64,000 nt of DNA from Paenibacillus sedimenti (GTDB lineage: Bacteria > Bacillota > Bacilli > Paenibacillales > NBRC-103111). Shown piece after piece: positions 26,659-35,516 of this stretch (position 1 is the first letter of the stretch; the number at the start of each line of letters is the position of its first letter). A program made the position numbers and the translations under genes. Where the stretch lies: positions 62,001 through 126,000 of the forward strand of contig NZ_JACVVD010000010.1 of NCBI RefSeq assembly GCF_014534655.1, in the 5' to 3' direction. Under the pieces are notes generated by a model. That model was not told the origin of the DNA. It searched no databases and saw nothing but the letters and a program-made list of their open reading frames with translations.

Positions 26659-27615
26659 TCAGATAATGCTCTCTCCGCGAACAAGTTTCGAAAGTCCGTT
26701 CGCAACGAACAGCAGGAAGATACTGATGATTGATTTAAGCAGGCTGACAGCGGTAGAGTACGAGAAGTTGGAATTCAACATCCCGATATTGTAAACGTAC
26801 AAATCGAGCACTTCGATATGGCTCGTATTGATCGCATTTTGAAAGACGTAATACTGTTCAAGCCCGTTATTGATAAAATTGGCGATGGTAAGCACCAGCA
26901 GGACAAAAAACGTCGGCATCAAGCCTGGAACGGTCACATGCCACATCAGTCTAAACCTGCCTGCGCCGTCGACTTTGGCCGCTTCGTACAGTTCCTGGTC
27001 AATTCCGGTTATGGCAGCAATATACATAATTGCGCTCCAACCTAGCGTTTTCCATATATGCCATAATGTCATCGCCAGCCAGGTGTGGTTGTCTGAAGCT
27101 AGAACGTTCATGGGCCGGGTGATGAGGCCAAGATCCGTCAGGAGGTGGTTAACGAAGCCGTTATCGACCGAAAATAGCATAAAGGCAAAGGAATACACCA
27201 ATACCCAACTAATGAAATTCGGCAATGTCGTCATGATTTGCACGATTTTCTTGAACCAGGCTGTGTTAACCTCCGTCAAAAAAATGGCAAAAATAACAGG
27301 CAGAATGGATGTCAGGATATTCAAAGAACTCATCGCCACCGTATTGCGAAGGACGCGAAGCACTTCCTGCCGTTGAATGGCATTGGAAAACATCGATTCG
27401 AACCAATGAAATCCCATGAAGTTCGTCTGTGACAGCGGAATTCCCGGCCGGTAGTCGTAAAAGGCGTAAATCCAACCGTACAGCGGTAAATAAGAAAACA
27501 AAAAAGCTAAAATCAAGAACGGCAGCGCCATAAAAAACAGCTTGTACTTTGCCTTATTCTGAAATCGCTTTCGGATCTGCGTATCCTGAACAGCTAGATT
27601 GGCTTCGGCCTGCAT
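26659..27615 (-). CDS. sugar ABC transporter permease (LplB/YteP-like)
   Basis: The 318-aa permease is the first gene of the sugar operon. It has six membrane segments and a cytosolic N-terminus. The EAA loop is YEAAKVDGAGRFRLMWHVTVPGLMP, and SYLPLYGWIYAFYDYRPG is the hallmark of the LplB family. AAGGGGGA precedes the ATG. A cre-like sequence lies 40-54 nt upstream of the start, so the whole operon is probably under CcpA control. Confidence 0.9.
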   Translation of the reverse strand: MQAEANLAVQDTQIRKRFQNKAKYKLFFMALPFLILAFLFSYLPLYGWIYAFYDYRPGIPLSQTNFMGFHWFESMFSNAIQRQEVLRVLRNTVAMSSLNILTSILPVIFAIFLTEVNTAWFKKIVQIMTTLPNFISWVLVYSFAFMLFSVDNGFVNHLLTDLGLITRPMNVLASDNHTWLAMTLWHIWKTLGWSAIMYIAAITGIDQELYEAAKVDGAGRFRLMWHVTVPGLMPTFFVLLVLTIANFINNGLEQYYVFQNAINTSHIEVLDLYVYNIGMLNSNFSYSTAVSLLKSIISIFLLFVANGLSKLVRGESII

Positions 27616-27654
27616 ACTGCTTCCCCCTTAACATTTTTACATTCACCACATCTT

Positions 27655-27669
27655 TAGAAAGCGCTTCCA
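27655..27669 (-). promoter_or_regulatory. candidate cre (CcpA) site before the sugar operon
   Basis: TAGAAAGCGCTTCCA agrees with the cre consensus WTGNAANCGNWNNCW at all but one fixed position. It is centred about 47 nt upstream of the first permease start. A TAAAAT -10-like hexamer is just upstream on the minus strand, so bound CcpA would block early transcription. The remaining sequence up to 27820 shows no gene. Confidence 0.6.
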
Positions 27670-27819
27670 TTCCTTATATTTTACCTTACCCGGTTTTGCA
27701 TGTTATACCCCCATAACTCATCTTAAAATCATATGCAAATTGATAATTCGGCAAAAACGCCTGTCAATTAACGAGAAAAACACAATTGCATATAAGATAT
27801 ATCCACCAAAACAGTTTGG

Positions 27820-27899
27820 AGTCCGATTTTACAAAATTGCAGCTTGGTTTGTGCAAGACGATGTTCGATGAGCGCATTATAAGTTGGCAAAATCGGACT
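27820..27899. repeat. 11-bp inverted repeat flanking an 58-bp spacer
   Basis: AGTCCGATTTT (27820-27830) and AAAATCGGACT (27889-27899) are perfect inverted copies in the gene-free stretch 27616-27985. The spacer is not coding. It might be a small mobile or RNA-forming element, but there is no other support. Confidence 0.35.
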
Positions 27900-27913
27900 G
27901 CGATAAGCTATAG

Positions 27914-27949
27914 AAAAAAAGAGAACCACTCGTTTAAAGAGTGATTCTC
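27914..27949 (-). terminator. terminator of the liv/EmrE operon
   Basis: GAGAATCACTC and GAGTGGTTCTC pair on the minus strand (27949-27939 with 27931-27921) around a 7-nt loop with one G-U. They are followed by TTTTTTTC. It lies 36 nt past the stop of the EmrE-like gene. Confidence 0.85.
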
Positions 27950-27985
27950 ACAGATTCTCACTTGCTTTAAACCCTGTTTACCAGA

Positions 27986-28897
27986 TTACCTTATTTCCTT
28001 CGGCATCAAACTATGAAGGAGCATCCCTAGAACTACAGTAAGCATCCCTATCCAAGATAAGATAGAAGGAAATGCAGCTTTAAGAAGCACCAATTCTCCT
28101 ATTACAGCAAAAATGATTTCACCCGCCTGAGTGGCTTCCACAGCGGCCAGTTGATGTACAGACCCCTGTACCCTATCCGTCGCCGAAAAAAAGAGTACGG
28201 TTGCAATAACTCCCGAACAAACGGCTACAATAGCAGACTGACCGATTTGCCCTGCACTCGGTGCGCCGTCGTGAACAAGCGCATAGACCGAGAGCACGAT
28301 CCATAACGGAAGACTGGCTATTGTCATACCAAGAACGCGCTGATAGGCATCCAGCCGCCCTTCGCAAACGTCCATCATTTTTCGGTTGCCCAACGGATAA
28401 GCAAAAGCTGCGAAAAGAACCGGTATCACGCCTAATAGCGTTTCTTTTAGCGAAAGATGGCCAGCTTGTTCCGCCTGGATAACAGCTACGCCAACTAAGA
28501 TGACGAGGGACAACAGCAGGCCTTTTACCGGGACTTTATTGCCGAACAATGGGGCAAGCAATGAGCCTGCAACAATGGTAATCTGCCAAGTTGCTGCAAG
28601 AAGCCATCCCGGTCCGTAGGCAGCTGAAAAACATACCGGCAAATAAAATAAACCGAATCCGACAAAGCTCCAGCCCATCCATACCCATAGCCGCTTTCTC
28701 ATATCGATCAGCAAGGCCCGCATATTTCCCCTGATCAAGACAATCAACAGGAGGATAGGGAGCATGAATAAAAAGCGAAGCGACGCGCTCCAGATCCAAT
28801 ATCCGCCAGATAACTCCATAGCCCGGTTCATGATGAAAGAGAACGAGAAAAAGAATGATGCCATGATGCCGTAAAACATCGGGAGAAATCGTTTCAT
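27986..28897 (-). CDS. EmrE/DMT-type multidrug resistance efflux transporter
   Basis: The 303-aa protein has ten predicted membrane helices in two EamA-like halves. It matches the multidrug resistance efflux transporter branch of the DMT superfamily (motifs FSFSFIMNRAMELSGGYWIWSASLRF and AVEATQAGEIIFAVIGELVLL). The ATG overlaps the livF stop as ATGA, so it is translationally coupled to the branched-chain amino acid importer. A plausible reading is export of excess amino acids or related compounds, but this is context inference only. Confidence 0.83.
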   Translation of the reverse strand: MKRFLPMFYGIMASFFFSFSFIMNRAMELSGGYWIWSASLRFLFMLPILLLIVLIRGNMRALLIDMRKRLWVWMGWSFVGFGLFYLPVCFSAAYGPGWLLAATWQITIVAGSLLAPLFGNKVPVKGLLLSLVILVGVAVIQAEQAGHLSLKETLLGVIPVLFAAFAYPLGNRKMMDVCEGRLDAYQRVLGMTIASLPLWIVLSVYALVHDGAPSAGQIGQSAIVAVCSGVIATVLFFSATDRVQGSVHQLAAVEATQAGEIIFAVIGELVLLKAAFPSILSWIGMLTVVLGMLLHSLMPKEIR

Positions 28898-29601
28898 CCT
28901 GCCAAATAAGCTTCCTTCACTTGATTATTGACAAGCAGCAATTTGGCATCATCCTCCAGAATGATTTCACCGGTCTGTATGACATAGCCGCGATGGGCAA
29001 TTTGCAGCGCTTGAAATGCGTTTTGTTCCACGAGCAGAATTGTCATCCCCGTGCGGTTCAGTTCCTGAATAATTTCAAAGATTTGATCCACGATGACCGG
29101 AGCCAATCCCATCGATGGTTCATCAAGGAGCAATAGCTTTGGTTTCATCATGAGCGCGCGGGCGATGGCAAGCATTTGTTGTTCTCCGCCGCTCATGGTG
29201 CCTCCGGTTTGGTTCAACCGTTCTTTTAAGCGGGGAAAATAGATAAAGGACTGTTCCATACGCTCTTTGATTACTTTTTTATCCTTAACCGAAAATCCGC
29301 CCATTTCCAGATTCTCTTTAACCGTAAGCCGAGGGAATATACGCCGGCCCTCCGGGACATGAGCAATGCCTTCCATTGCCGTTTGATGAGGCGGCCAGGC
29401 GGAGATGTTGGTTTCATGAAACAGGATAGAACCCTTCGTCTTCACTTGACCGCAAATCGATTTAAGCGTTGTAGATTTACCCGCTCCGTTGCAACCGATC
29501 AACGTTACAATTTCCCCTTCATTTACATGGAGCGTAATTCCCTTTAAAGCATGGATGCCGCCATAGTAAGCATGAACCTCTTGAAGCTTTAGCAAGCTCA
29601 T
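28894..29601 (-). CDS. livF: branched-chain amino acid ABC transporter ATP-binding protein
   Basis: The 235-aa ATPase has Walker A GCNGAGKS, the signature MSGGEQQMLAIARALM, Walker B LLLDEPSMGL and a switch His in the ILLVEQNA region, replaced as usual for LivF by Gln. It pairs with LivG on the LivHM membrane core. The ATG overlaps the livG stop. It is the fifth gene of livKHMGF. Confidence 0.95.
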   Translation of the reverse strand: MSLLKLQEVHAYYGGIHALKGITLHVNEGEIVTLIGCNGAGKSTTLKSICGQVKTKGSILFHETNISAWPPHQTAMEGIAHVPEGRRIFPRLTVKENLEMGGFSVKDKKVIKERMEQSFIYFPRLKERLNQTGGTMSGGEQQMLAIARALMMKPKLLLLDEPSMGLAPVIVDQIFEIIQELNRTGMTILLVEQNAFQALQIAHRGYVIQTGEIILEDDAKLLLVNNQVKEAYLAG

Positions 29602-30383
29602 TTCATCACCTCTTGTCCTAATGCGCTTTTACCTAAATAGGCTTCGATCACTCGCGGATTCGAACGAATCTCACGGGGAGCTCCCTCGGCTATTTTTTCG
29701 CCGTGATCCAGCACGAGAATGTGATCGGAAAGATCCATGACTAGCTTCATATCGTGCTCAATTAAAATAATCGAGATGTCCAGCTCCCGCTGAATGCTTC
29801 GGATAAGCTCGGTCAATTGTACGGTTTCGCGAGGGTTCATTCCCGCAGCCGGCTCATCCAAAAGCAGTACTTTCGGTTTGGCCGCCAGCGCCCTCGCGAT
29901 TTCCAGACGTCTTTGCGCTCCGTAAGACAGGCTGTTCGCTTTTTCATTCAGCAGCCGCTCGAGACCGACATACCGCAAGATTCGGTAGGCTTCATCCATC
30001 GCTTTTTGCTCCTCAAGCCGAACTTTAGGAAGACCCAGCAGCGTGCTGAATATACCCGCTTTCAGATGAATATGCATACCGACCATCACATTTTCAAGAA
30101 CAGTCATGTTTCCAAACAACCTAATATTTTGAAAGGTACGGACAATGCCCTTTTCGGTTATACGATCCGGCTTCACCTTCACGATCGACTTGCCTTCCAG
30201 TTCGATTTGGCCCTCATCAGGCGTATAAATGCCGGTGATCATATTGAAAAAGGTCGTTTTTCCGGCACCATTCGGACCGATGACAGCAGAAATCTTGCCT
30301 TTCCGAAATTCAAAATGAACACCGTTAACGGCAACCAACCCGCCAAAGCGTTTGACCAGATTGCTAACACGCAAGACAGTCAT
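29598..30383 (-). CDS. livG: branched-chain amino acid ABC transporter ATP-binding protein
   Basis: The 261-aa ATPase has Walker A GPNGAGKTTFFNMITG, the signature SYGAQRRLEIARALA, Walker B LLLDEPAAGMN and the switch histidine in IILIEHDMKLVM, all LivG-typical. GGAGGGATCGTCC leads to an ATG that overlaps the livM stop as ATGA. It energises uptake with LivF. Confidence 0.95.
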   Translation of the reverse strand: MTVLRVSNLVKRFGGLVAVNGVHFEFRKGKISAVIGPNGAGKTTFFNMITGIYTPDEGQIELEGKSIVKVKPDRITEKGIVRTFQNIRLFGNMTVLENVMVGMHIHLKAGIFSTLLGLPKVRLEEQKAMDEAYRILRYVGLERLLNEKANSLSYGAQRRLEIARALAAKPKVLLLDEPAAGMNPRETVQLTELIRSIQRELDISIILIEHDMKLVMDLSDHILVLDHGEKIAEGAPREIRSNPRVIEAYLGKSALGQEVMK

Positions 30384-31621
30384 TGGACGATCCCTCCGCT
30401 CTGCTGGTTTACGCTCACCTTGCGATTCTTTGCGGAAATCAATCCATTTGACCTAAAGATGGCGATCAGGATTAAAATAGCTCCAAAAATAAACCGCTGC
30501 ATTTTGGATGGGGATAAGGCATTCGGAATATGAACCACGCCTTGCAGCGTCAATTGGTTCAACCAGTTCGTGAATTCCGTCAGCACCTGCAGGTTGAGGA
30601 TTGTCACGAGTGCAGCTCCGAGAATGACGCCGGGAACGCTCCCCATGCCCCCCAAAACAACCATGACTAGAATCGTAGTGGACTCGAGCAATGTAAAACT
30701 GGATGGATCAATAAATGTTTGTTTGGCGGCGAAGACGACGCCCATCATCCCTGAGAAGGAAGCCCCTACTGCGAACGCCGTTAACTTGGTGCGAATTAAT
30801 GGGACCCCCATCGATTGTGCGGCAATTTCGTTCTCCCGAACGGCTTTCCAAGAACGACCCAATCGGGAGTGCTCAAATCTCCTTACTCCGAAAATAACAA
30901 AAGCCAAGATCGCGATAACAATAAAATAAAAATGATGAGGATGCGTGAATTCGAAACCGAACAAATTCGGAGGCTTAATCGATGAAATACCCATGGCTCC
31001 GTTCGTGATGTTCACCGGCTTCTCCAGGTTATTGAAGATAATCCGTATGATTTCCCCGAAGCCCAAGGTGACGATAGCGAGATAATCCCCCTTCACCCTA
31101 AGCACAGGCAAACCGAGAAGAACGCCGAACAGCGCAGCCATAAAGCCGCCGATGATAATAAAAAGCCAGAACGTGGAACCGGTGAGCGGGAATATATCCC
31201 CTGGTATGAAGTGATTCGCTTGAGCGGTGGAAAAGATGCCGTACGTATACGCCCCGATTGCGAAGAAGGCGACAAATCCCAAATCCAAAAGTCCCGCGAA
31301 TCCGACAACAATGTTCAACCCTAGTGCCATCGCGATATAAATGCCGCTCTGCGTCGCGACTTCCATGTAGGAATCATAGGCGGGTCCTCCGGATGTAGCG
31401 AGAGGAATAATCAAGATGAGAAGTGTGCCGCCGATGATCCATTTGACTCTATTGCTGAATGAAGTGTAGTAAAGCATGAGGAGAGAAGCGAGTAATAATA
31501 AAAATGCAGTAACCGATTTTGCCGTCAAATATACGCTAAGCGACGTGACCGCGACAAAGATAACAAGAATCAAGGCTTGAATTTTCGCATTTTGCAGCAA
31601 TACTTGTTTGATTTTATCCAT
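30380..31621 (-). CDS. livM: branched-chain amino acid ABC transporter permease
   Basis: The 413-aa permease has about ten membrane helices. The LivM motifs are GLNIVVGFAGLLDLGFVAFFAIGAYTYG and the cytosolic loop GRSWKAVRENEIAAQSMGVP. AGGTGA 5 nt before the ATG at 31621 decides the start, with the preceding in-frame GTG abutting the livH stop. Partner of LivH. Confidence 0.94.
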   Translation of the reverse strand: MDKIKQVLLQNAKIQALILVIFVAVTSLSVYLTAKSVTAFLLLLASLLMLYYTSFSNRVKWIIGGTLLILIIPLATSGGPAYDSYMEVATQSGIYIAMALGLNIVVGFAGLLDLGFVAFFAIGAYTYGIFSTAQANHFIPGDIFPLTGSTFWLFIIIGGFMAALFGVLLGLPVLRVKGDYLAIVTLGFGEIIRIIFNNLEKPVNITNGAMGISSIKPPNLFGFEFTHPHHFYFIVIAILAFVIFGVRRFEHSRLGRSWKAVRENEIAAQSMGVPLIRTKLTAFAVGASFSGMMGVVFAAKQTFIDPSSFTLLESTTILVMVVLGGMGSVPGVILGAALVTILNLQVLTEFTNWLNQLTLQGVVHIPNALSPSKMQRFIFGAILILIAIFRSNGLISAKNRKVSVNQQSGGIVQ

Positions 31622-31630
31622 CGCCATCAC

Positions 31631-32617
31631 CTACACCTTCTCTTTGACGGCTTTACCGAACAAGCCTTCGGGTTTAAAAATCAGTACGATAATGAGGATC
31701 ATGAACGAAAATACATCTTTATACTCGGCTCCGAAGCTGCCGTTCGTCAGTAAACCAAGATTGGAAGAAGCAAACATCTCTAATAGCCCGATGACGAGCC
31801 CGCCGAACATCGCTCCCCGAATGTTGCCGATACCGCCGAGCACTGCGGCAGTAAATGCTTTTAAACCCAATATATACCCGATAAACGGATCAATGGTCCC
31901 ATACTGCTGTGCAAATAATACCCCTGTAGCGCCTCCTAAGGAAGAACCGATGAAAAAGGTCAACACGATGATTTTATTCACATTGATCGACATCAGCGAG
32001 GCTGTTTCACGATCTTGCGCAACGGCGCGCATGGCTACTCCCCATTTAGTGCGGTTGACGAACAAATCCAGTCCGATCATCAGTAAAACGGCTACCGCGA
32101 TAATAATAATGGTGTTGATTTTCAGAGACGCGTCGCCAAGCCAAGAGCCAAGAGAGGAAGTACCGATTTTCACATTTTTATCGTATAACGTGATGCCGCT
32201 TACGATATAATTGCCTGTTTTTAACTCGGAAATAAAACGGACGAGATCTTGTACCACAAAGGAAACCCCGATAGCGGAGATGAGCGAAATCAACTTGGGC
32301 GCTTTCCTAAGAGGACGATAAGCAATTCGTTCTATCCCTACACCCATGATCCCCGTGAAAAGCATTGCTATAGCAAGGATAAGAATGTAAGCGATCCATC
32401 CCGGCATACCGTCAAGCCACCCTGTAGAGTGAAACACAAACAATACCGATGTACCGACGAATGCACCGGTCATAAAAACTTCTCCATGTGCAAAATTGAT
32501 CAGCTCCAGAATGCCGTACACCATGGTATAGCCTAACGCGACGACCGCATAAATAGCGCCTAATGCAAGGCCGTCGATTAATACTTGGGGGAGTGTGTGC
32601 AGGATGTTTACAATCAT
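31631..32617 (-). CDS. livH: branched-chain amino acid ABC transporter permease
   Basis: The 328-aa permease has eight or so membrane segments. Characteristic parts are DGLALGAIYAVVALGYTMVYGILELINFAHGEVFM and the loop RAVAQDRETASLMSINVNKII. AAAGGAGAGG precedes the ATG. It begins 26 nt after livK and is part of the same operon. Confidence 0.95.
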   Translation of the reverse strand: MIVNILHTLPQVLIDGLALGAIYAVVALGYTMVYGILELINFAHGEVFMTGAFVGTSVLFVFHSTGWLDGMPGWIAYILILAIAMLFTGIMGVGIERIAYRPLRKAPKLISLISAIGVSFVVQDLVRFISELKTGNYIVSGITLYDKNVKIGTSSLGSWLGDASLKINTIIIIAVAVLLMIGLDLFVNRTKWGVAMRAVAQDRETASLMSINVNKIIVLTFFIGSSLGGATGVLFAQQYGTIDPFIGYILGLKAFTAAVLGGIGNIRGAMFGGLVIGLLEMFASSNLGLLTNGSFGAEYKDVFSFMILIIVLIFKPEGLFGKAVKEKV

Positions 32618-32643
32618 GAAGCCTCTCCTTTCGGTGATTAGGC

Positions 32644-33882
32644 TTACTTGCTGACTTCGGAAATCATACTTCCCGGATAGGCCGGACCTCCGAATTTATA
32701 AATGAACACTTTTGCGTAAGTGTTATCACCCTTGCCGTCAAAGCTGATTTTCGTTGCTAAACCTTGGAAATCTTTCGTGGCACGAACGGCATCCCGTACC
32801 TTATCGCGGGTTGGCACTTTTCCGCCATTTGCAGCCGCTGCCGTTTTAATGCCGTTAAGTATCACAGTCATACAATCATATGCATATGCCGAGTAACCAT
32901 CAGGGCTTTTACTGAACTTGGCCTTGTATTGGTCGGCCCATTTTTTGCCTTCTGCCGTTTTGGTAATATCCGTAGCGATTGAGGCGTACAAGGCATCCTT
33001 TACTTTATCTCCGGCTACATCAACCAGACCTTGCGAGTCCCAAGCATCTCCACCCATGAATGGCGCCATAATGCCTTTATCACGCGCTTGCTTGATGAGC
33101 AGACCGCCTTCCCCGTACAATCCTCCGAAGAAGACGAAGTCCGGTTTTTTGCTAAGCGCAATGTTTAGCACGCCGTTGAAATCCTTTTCGCCTACTGTTA
33201 TTCCCTCATACCCGACAATGGTGGCGCCAAGCTTCGTCGCAGCATCTTTAAACGCATCTGCCAAGCCTTGTCCGTATGCGGTTTTGTCTTGTATGACAAA
33301 AATATTTTTGGCCCCCACCGTCTTCACTGCGTACTCGGCTGCTGCCGGTCCTTGGAAGTCGTCGCGGGCAACGATTCGGTTCACGACTTTCAGGTTACGG
33401 TCCGTAACCTCCGTTGCCGTATTGGATGGCGATACCATGACTGCGTTATATTTTTCATAAACGACCGATGAAGGTATGGCTACGCCGGAGTTCATATGCC
33501 CCACGATTCCGAGGATCGATTGATCCGCGCCAATGATCTCAGCATTCGCAACACCTTTCTTGGGATCTCCTTGATCGTCGTAAGGGACAAGCTGCAGCTC
33601 GAATCCAAGCTTATCGAACTCCGCTTTATGATCATCCAAGGACAGCTGGGCACCCAGTTTAATTGCTTCGCCTTGAACGGCGCTTCCTCCGGACAATGGA
33701 GATTGGGTTGCGATTTTAATGACGGTTTTCGCGCCTCCGCTGCCGGGTTTGGCCGTTTCCGCTGTTCCTGTGGCCGTACTTGTGCTTGTGCTTGTACTGG
33801 TATTTCCGTTTCCGCAACCCGCCAACAAACCTAGTGCAAGTGCCGAGACCGAGATCATAAGAGCTGTCTTCTTCAAATTCAT
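32644..33882 (-). CDS. livK: branched-chain amino acid-binding lipoprotein
   Basis: The 412-aa protein has a lipoprotein signal (LLAGCGNG), a Ser/Thr repeat linker (STSTSTST) and a Leu/Ile/Val-binding domain of periplasmic-binding fold type I. TQSPLSGGSAVQGEAIKLGAQLSLDD and GHMNSGVAIPSSVVYEKYNAVMVSPSNT contain the ligand-contact residues expected for an alpha-amino acid. GGGAGG lies 7 nt before the ATG at 33882, which favours this over an upstream in-frame start at 33897. It is the first gene of the operon, with a ~170-nt structured leader. Confidence 0.93.
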   Translation of the reverse strand: MNLKKTALMISVSALALGLLAGCGNGNTSTSTSTSTATGTAETAKPGSGGAKTVIKIATQSPLSGGSAVQGEAIKLGAQLSLDDHKAEFDKLGFELQLVPYDDQGDPKKGVANAEIIGADQSILGIVGHMNSGVAIPSSVVYEKYNAVMVSPSNTATEVTDRNLKVVNRIVARDDFQGPAAAEYAVKTVGAKNIFVIQDKTAYGQGLADAFKDAATKLGATIVGYEGITVGEKDFNGVLNIALSKKPDFVFFGGLYGEGGLLIKQARDKGIMAPFMGGDAWDSQGLVDVAGDKVKDALYASIATDITKTAEGKKWADQYKAKFSKSPDGYSAYAYDCMTVILNGIKTAAAANGGKVPTRDKVRDAVRATKDFQGLATKISFDGKGDNTYAKVFIYKFGGPAYPGSMISEVSK

Positions 33883-33954
33883 GAAACAACCTCCCAAGAT
33901 AAGTTAGTAACACAATAATTACTAGTTATGATATATATAATAACATGTAATTAA

Positions 33955-34030
33955 CATAAAAATAGCCGATGTTGCAGTAATCAGAACTTCGATTAAAGTG
34001 CGAAATTCTTGAAAAATTACTAGATCGGCT
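33955..34030 (-). promoter_or_regulatory. structured leader/attenuator-like hairpin upstream of livK
   Basis: On the minus strand three stacked stems nest: AGCCGAT/ATCGGCT (7 bp), AGTAAT/ATTACT (6 bp) and AGAATTTCG/CGAAGTTCT (9 bp with one G-U). They have small internal loops and a 9-nt apical loop, and end in ATTTTT. The element lies between a good sigma-A promoter and livK, so it is within the transcript. A terminator here suggests attenuation or an unrecognised regulatory RNA. Confidence 0.6.
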
Positions 34031-34061
34031 TTGTTTTCTCTATGTTGATCTTACAAATATT

Positions 34062-34090
34062 ATATTAATGGAATTGGATATATACGTCAA
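34062..34090 (-). promoter_or_regulatory. sigma-A promoter of the liv operon
   Basis: TTGACG (34090-34085) and TAATAT (34067-34062) are spaced by 17 bp on the minus strand, in a very AT-rich stretch (33900-34180). Transcription would start near 34055, ~170 nt before livK. Confidence 0.65.
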
Positions 34091-34249
34091 TATTCCTGAC
34101 ATAAAATATTAAATTCAATTCTTGTGTTAGTATTATGTTAATTTTTAATTTATGTTATGTTATATTAACGTTATTTTTTAACACAACCCAACTAGCTCTC
34201 TTGTTTATTCCACACAATTCTATCCTCTATGCCCCCGGTTTTCGTTTCA

Positions 34250-34579
34250 AAAGATGTTTTTCATCGTTAATACGTGAAGGTGGGTGAGATTATATCCTCT
34301 AGCGATGTTTTTCATTCTTAGAGATGGGACAGGGGCGGGTTGAAGGTGCTTAGTGAGGCTGTAAAGATGTTTTTCATCGTTACAGACGTGGGGAGGGTGA
34401 AATCATTACCTCTAGCGATGTTTTTCATTCTTAGAGATGGGACAGGGGCGGGTTGAAGGTGCTTAGTGAGGCTGTGAAATCATTACCTCTAGCGATGTTT
34501 TTCATTCTTAGAGATGGGACAGGGGCGAGTTGAAGGTGCTTAGTGTGGCTGTAAAGATGTTTTTCATCGTTACAGACGT
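34250..34579. repeat. interspersed direct-repeat array (minisatellite-like)
   Basis: Two related units alternate in the order B1-A1-B2-A2-A3-B3. Unit A is 67 bp, with three near-identical copies at 34296-34362, 34409-34475 and 34486-34552. Unit B is 26-27 bp, with copies at 34250-34275, 34363-34389 and 34553-34579. All six share the core GATGTTTTTCAT at 34253, 34304, 34366, 34417, 34494 and 34556. Within A, the flanks of the core form an imperfect hairpin (CTCTAGCGATG / CATTCTTAGAG). The block is non-coding and lies between the liv promoter and the alpha/beta hydrolase. Confidence 0.9.
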
Positions 34580-34635
34580 CAGAGCAGGTAGAATCATATC
34601 GCAGCATCTTGATTGGTCCATTCATAACCGCATGC

Positions 34636-34660
34636 GATTGATTGATTGATTGATCGATCG
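34636..34660. repeat. tetranucleotide tract
   Basis: GATT repeated four times, then GATC GATC G. A short simple-sequence tract just after the repeat array, outside genes, so length variation would not alter a protein. Confidence 0.7.
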
Positions 34661-34705
34661 GTCTGGACATTGCTGTCTAATGAAATCTGGGTATCCAAAT
34701 ATTAA

Positions 34706-34753
34706 CAACAAAAGAGCCTTGCCGAAGGTCATCATAGATGACTTCAGGCAGGC
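34706..34753 (-). terminator. terminator of the alpha/beta hydrolase gene
   Basis: GCCTGCCTGAAGTCATC and GATGACCTTCGGCAAGGC pair on the minus strand with small bulges around a 3-nt loop, followed by TCTTTTG. Confidence 0.7.
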
Positions 34754-34760
34754 CCGAATT

Positions 34761-35477
34761 TTAGCTCGCATCCAATTGCAACAGAAACGAATTTAAAGCA
34801 AAACGAAGTTCGTCCGGTTTACTGAGCATAGGCAGATGTCCTGATTCAAGTACTTCGACATGCTGTGGGGCAAGATTGGCAATCATTTTATCCTGATGGG
34901 ACGGATTCATCTCTTGGTCATTCATTAGTTTCAGATAAAGCTTAGGCACTCGCGGAGGAAGCGCTTCTATCCGATCCGTATAAACGCGTACCGACTCCGG
35001 GGCAAATCCGCGTACGACTTCATTTGCTTGGTCAGGCGAAAGATCATTACACAACCCCTTGCGAATGGCCGATTCTGGCGGTTGCGTTCCAAATGCACGT
35101 AAAAGAACACGCATCAATGTACGTTGCGCAAAGGGCAGAACGGATAGAAATGACCCGCCCTGGCTTGGAATAGTCGCCCCGACTGCCACAAAACCCACAA
35201 GCCGATCCGAAAAATCTTCGGCAATTTTAAGGGCAAGGACTCCCCCCAAAGAATGCGCGACGATGACAAATTTTAGAACATCCCAAGCTTGAATTTGCTG
35301 CTTGATATGGGTGATGTAATCTTGAAGCGATAACGACTGCCTTATCGTTTTATCACCCTCCCGCTCAGGAAAGTCTACCAGTAAACTGGGGGATTCCAGC
35401 CCAGTTACAACCTGTCCCCATATCCGGCTTTCCAGACCTGCTCCATGAATAAATACGAAACCAATCCGCTCTTTCAT
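34761..35477 (-). CDS. alpha/beta hydrolase
   Basis: The 238-aa protein has an oxyanion-hole region FIHGAGLESRIW, nucleophile elbow VAHSLGG with the catalytic Ser, and late His in ESGHLPMLSKP, all as expected for the AB-hydrolase fold. No signal peptide, so cytosolic. GGAGGG precedes the ATG. It stands alone, with terminators on both sides. Substrate unknown. Confidence 0.87.
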   Translation of the reverse strand: MKERIGFVFIHGAGLESRIWGQVVTGLESPSLLVDFPEREGDKTIRQSLSLQDYITHIKQQIQAWDVLKFVIVAHSLGGVLALKIAEDFSDRLVGFVAVGATIPSQGGSFLSVLPFAQRTLMRVLLRAFGTQPPESAIRKGLCNDLSPDQANEVVRGFAPESVRVYTDRIEALPPRVPKLYLKLMNDQEMNPSHQDKMIANLAPQHVEVLESGHLPMLSKPDELRFALNSFLLQLDAS

Positions 35478-35516
35478 CTTTCAATGCCCTCCACTCGATT
35501 GCTTTTGATCCTATTA

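Noticed and set aside
27820..27899. Small RNA or mobile element from the 11-bp inverted repeat
   Set aside because: No promoter, terminator or second copy supports it, so it is listed only as a repeat.
34250..34579. Possible CRISPR array
   Set aside because: Repeats are of two lengths (67 and ~27 bp), partly contiguous, without unique same-length spacers and without cas genes nearby.
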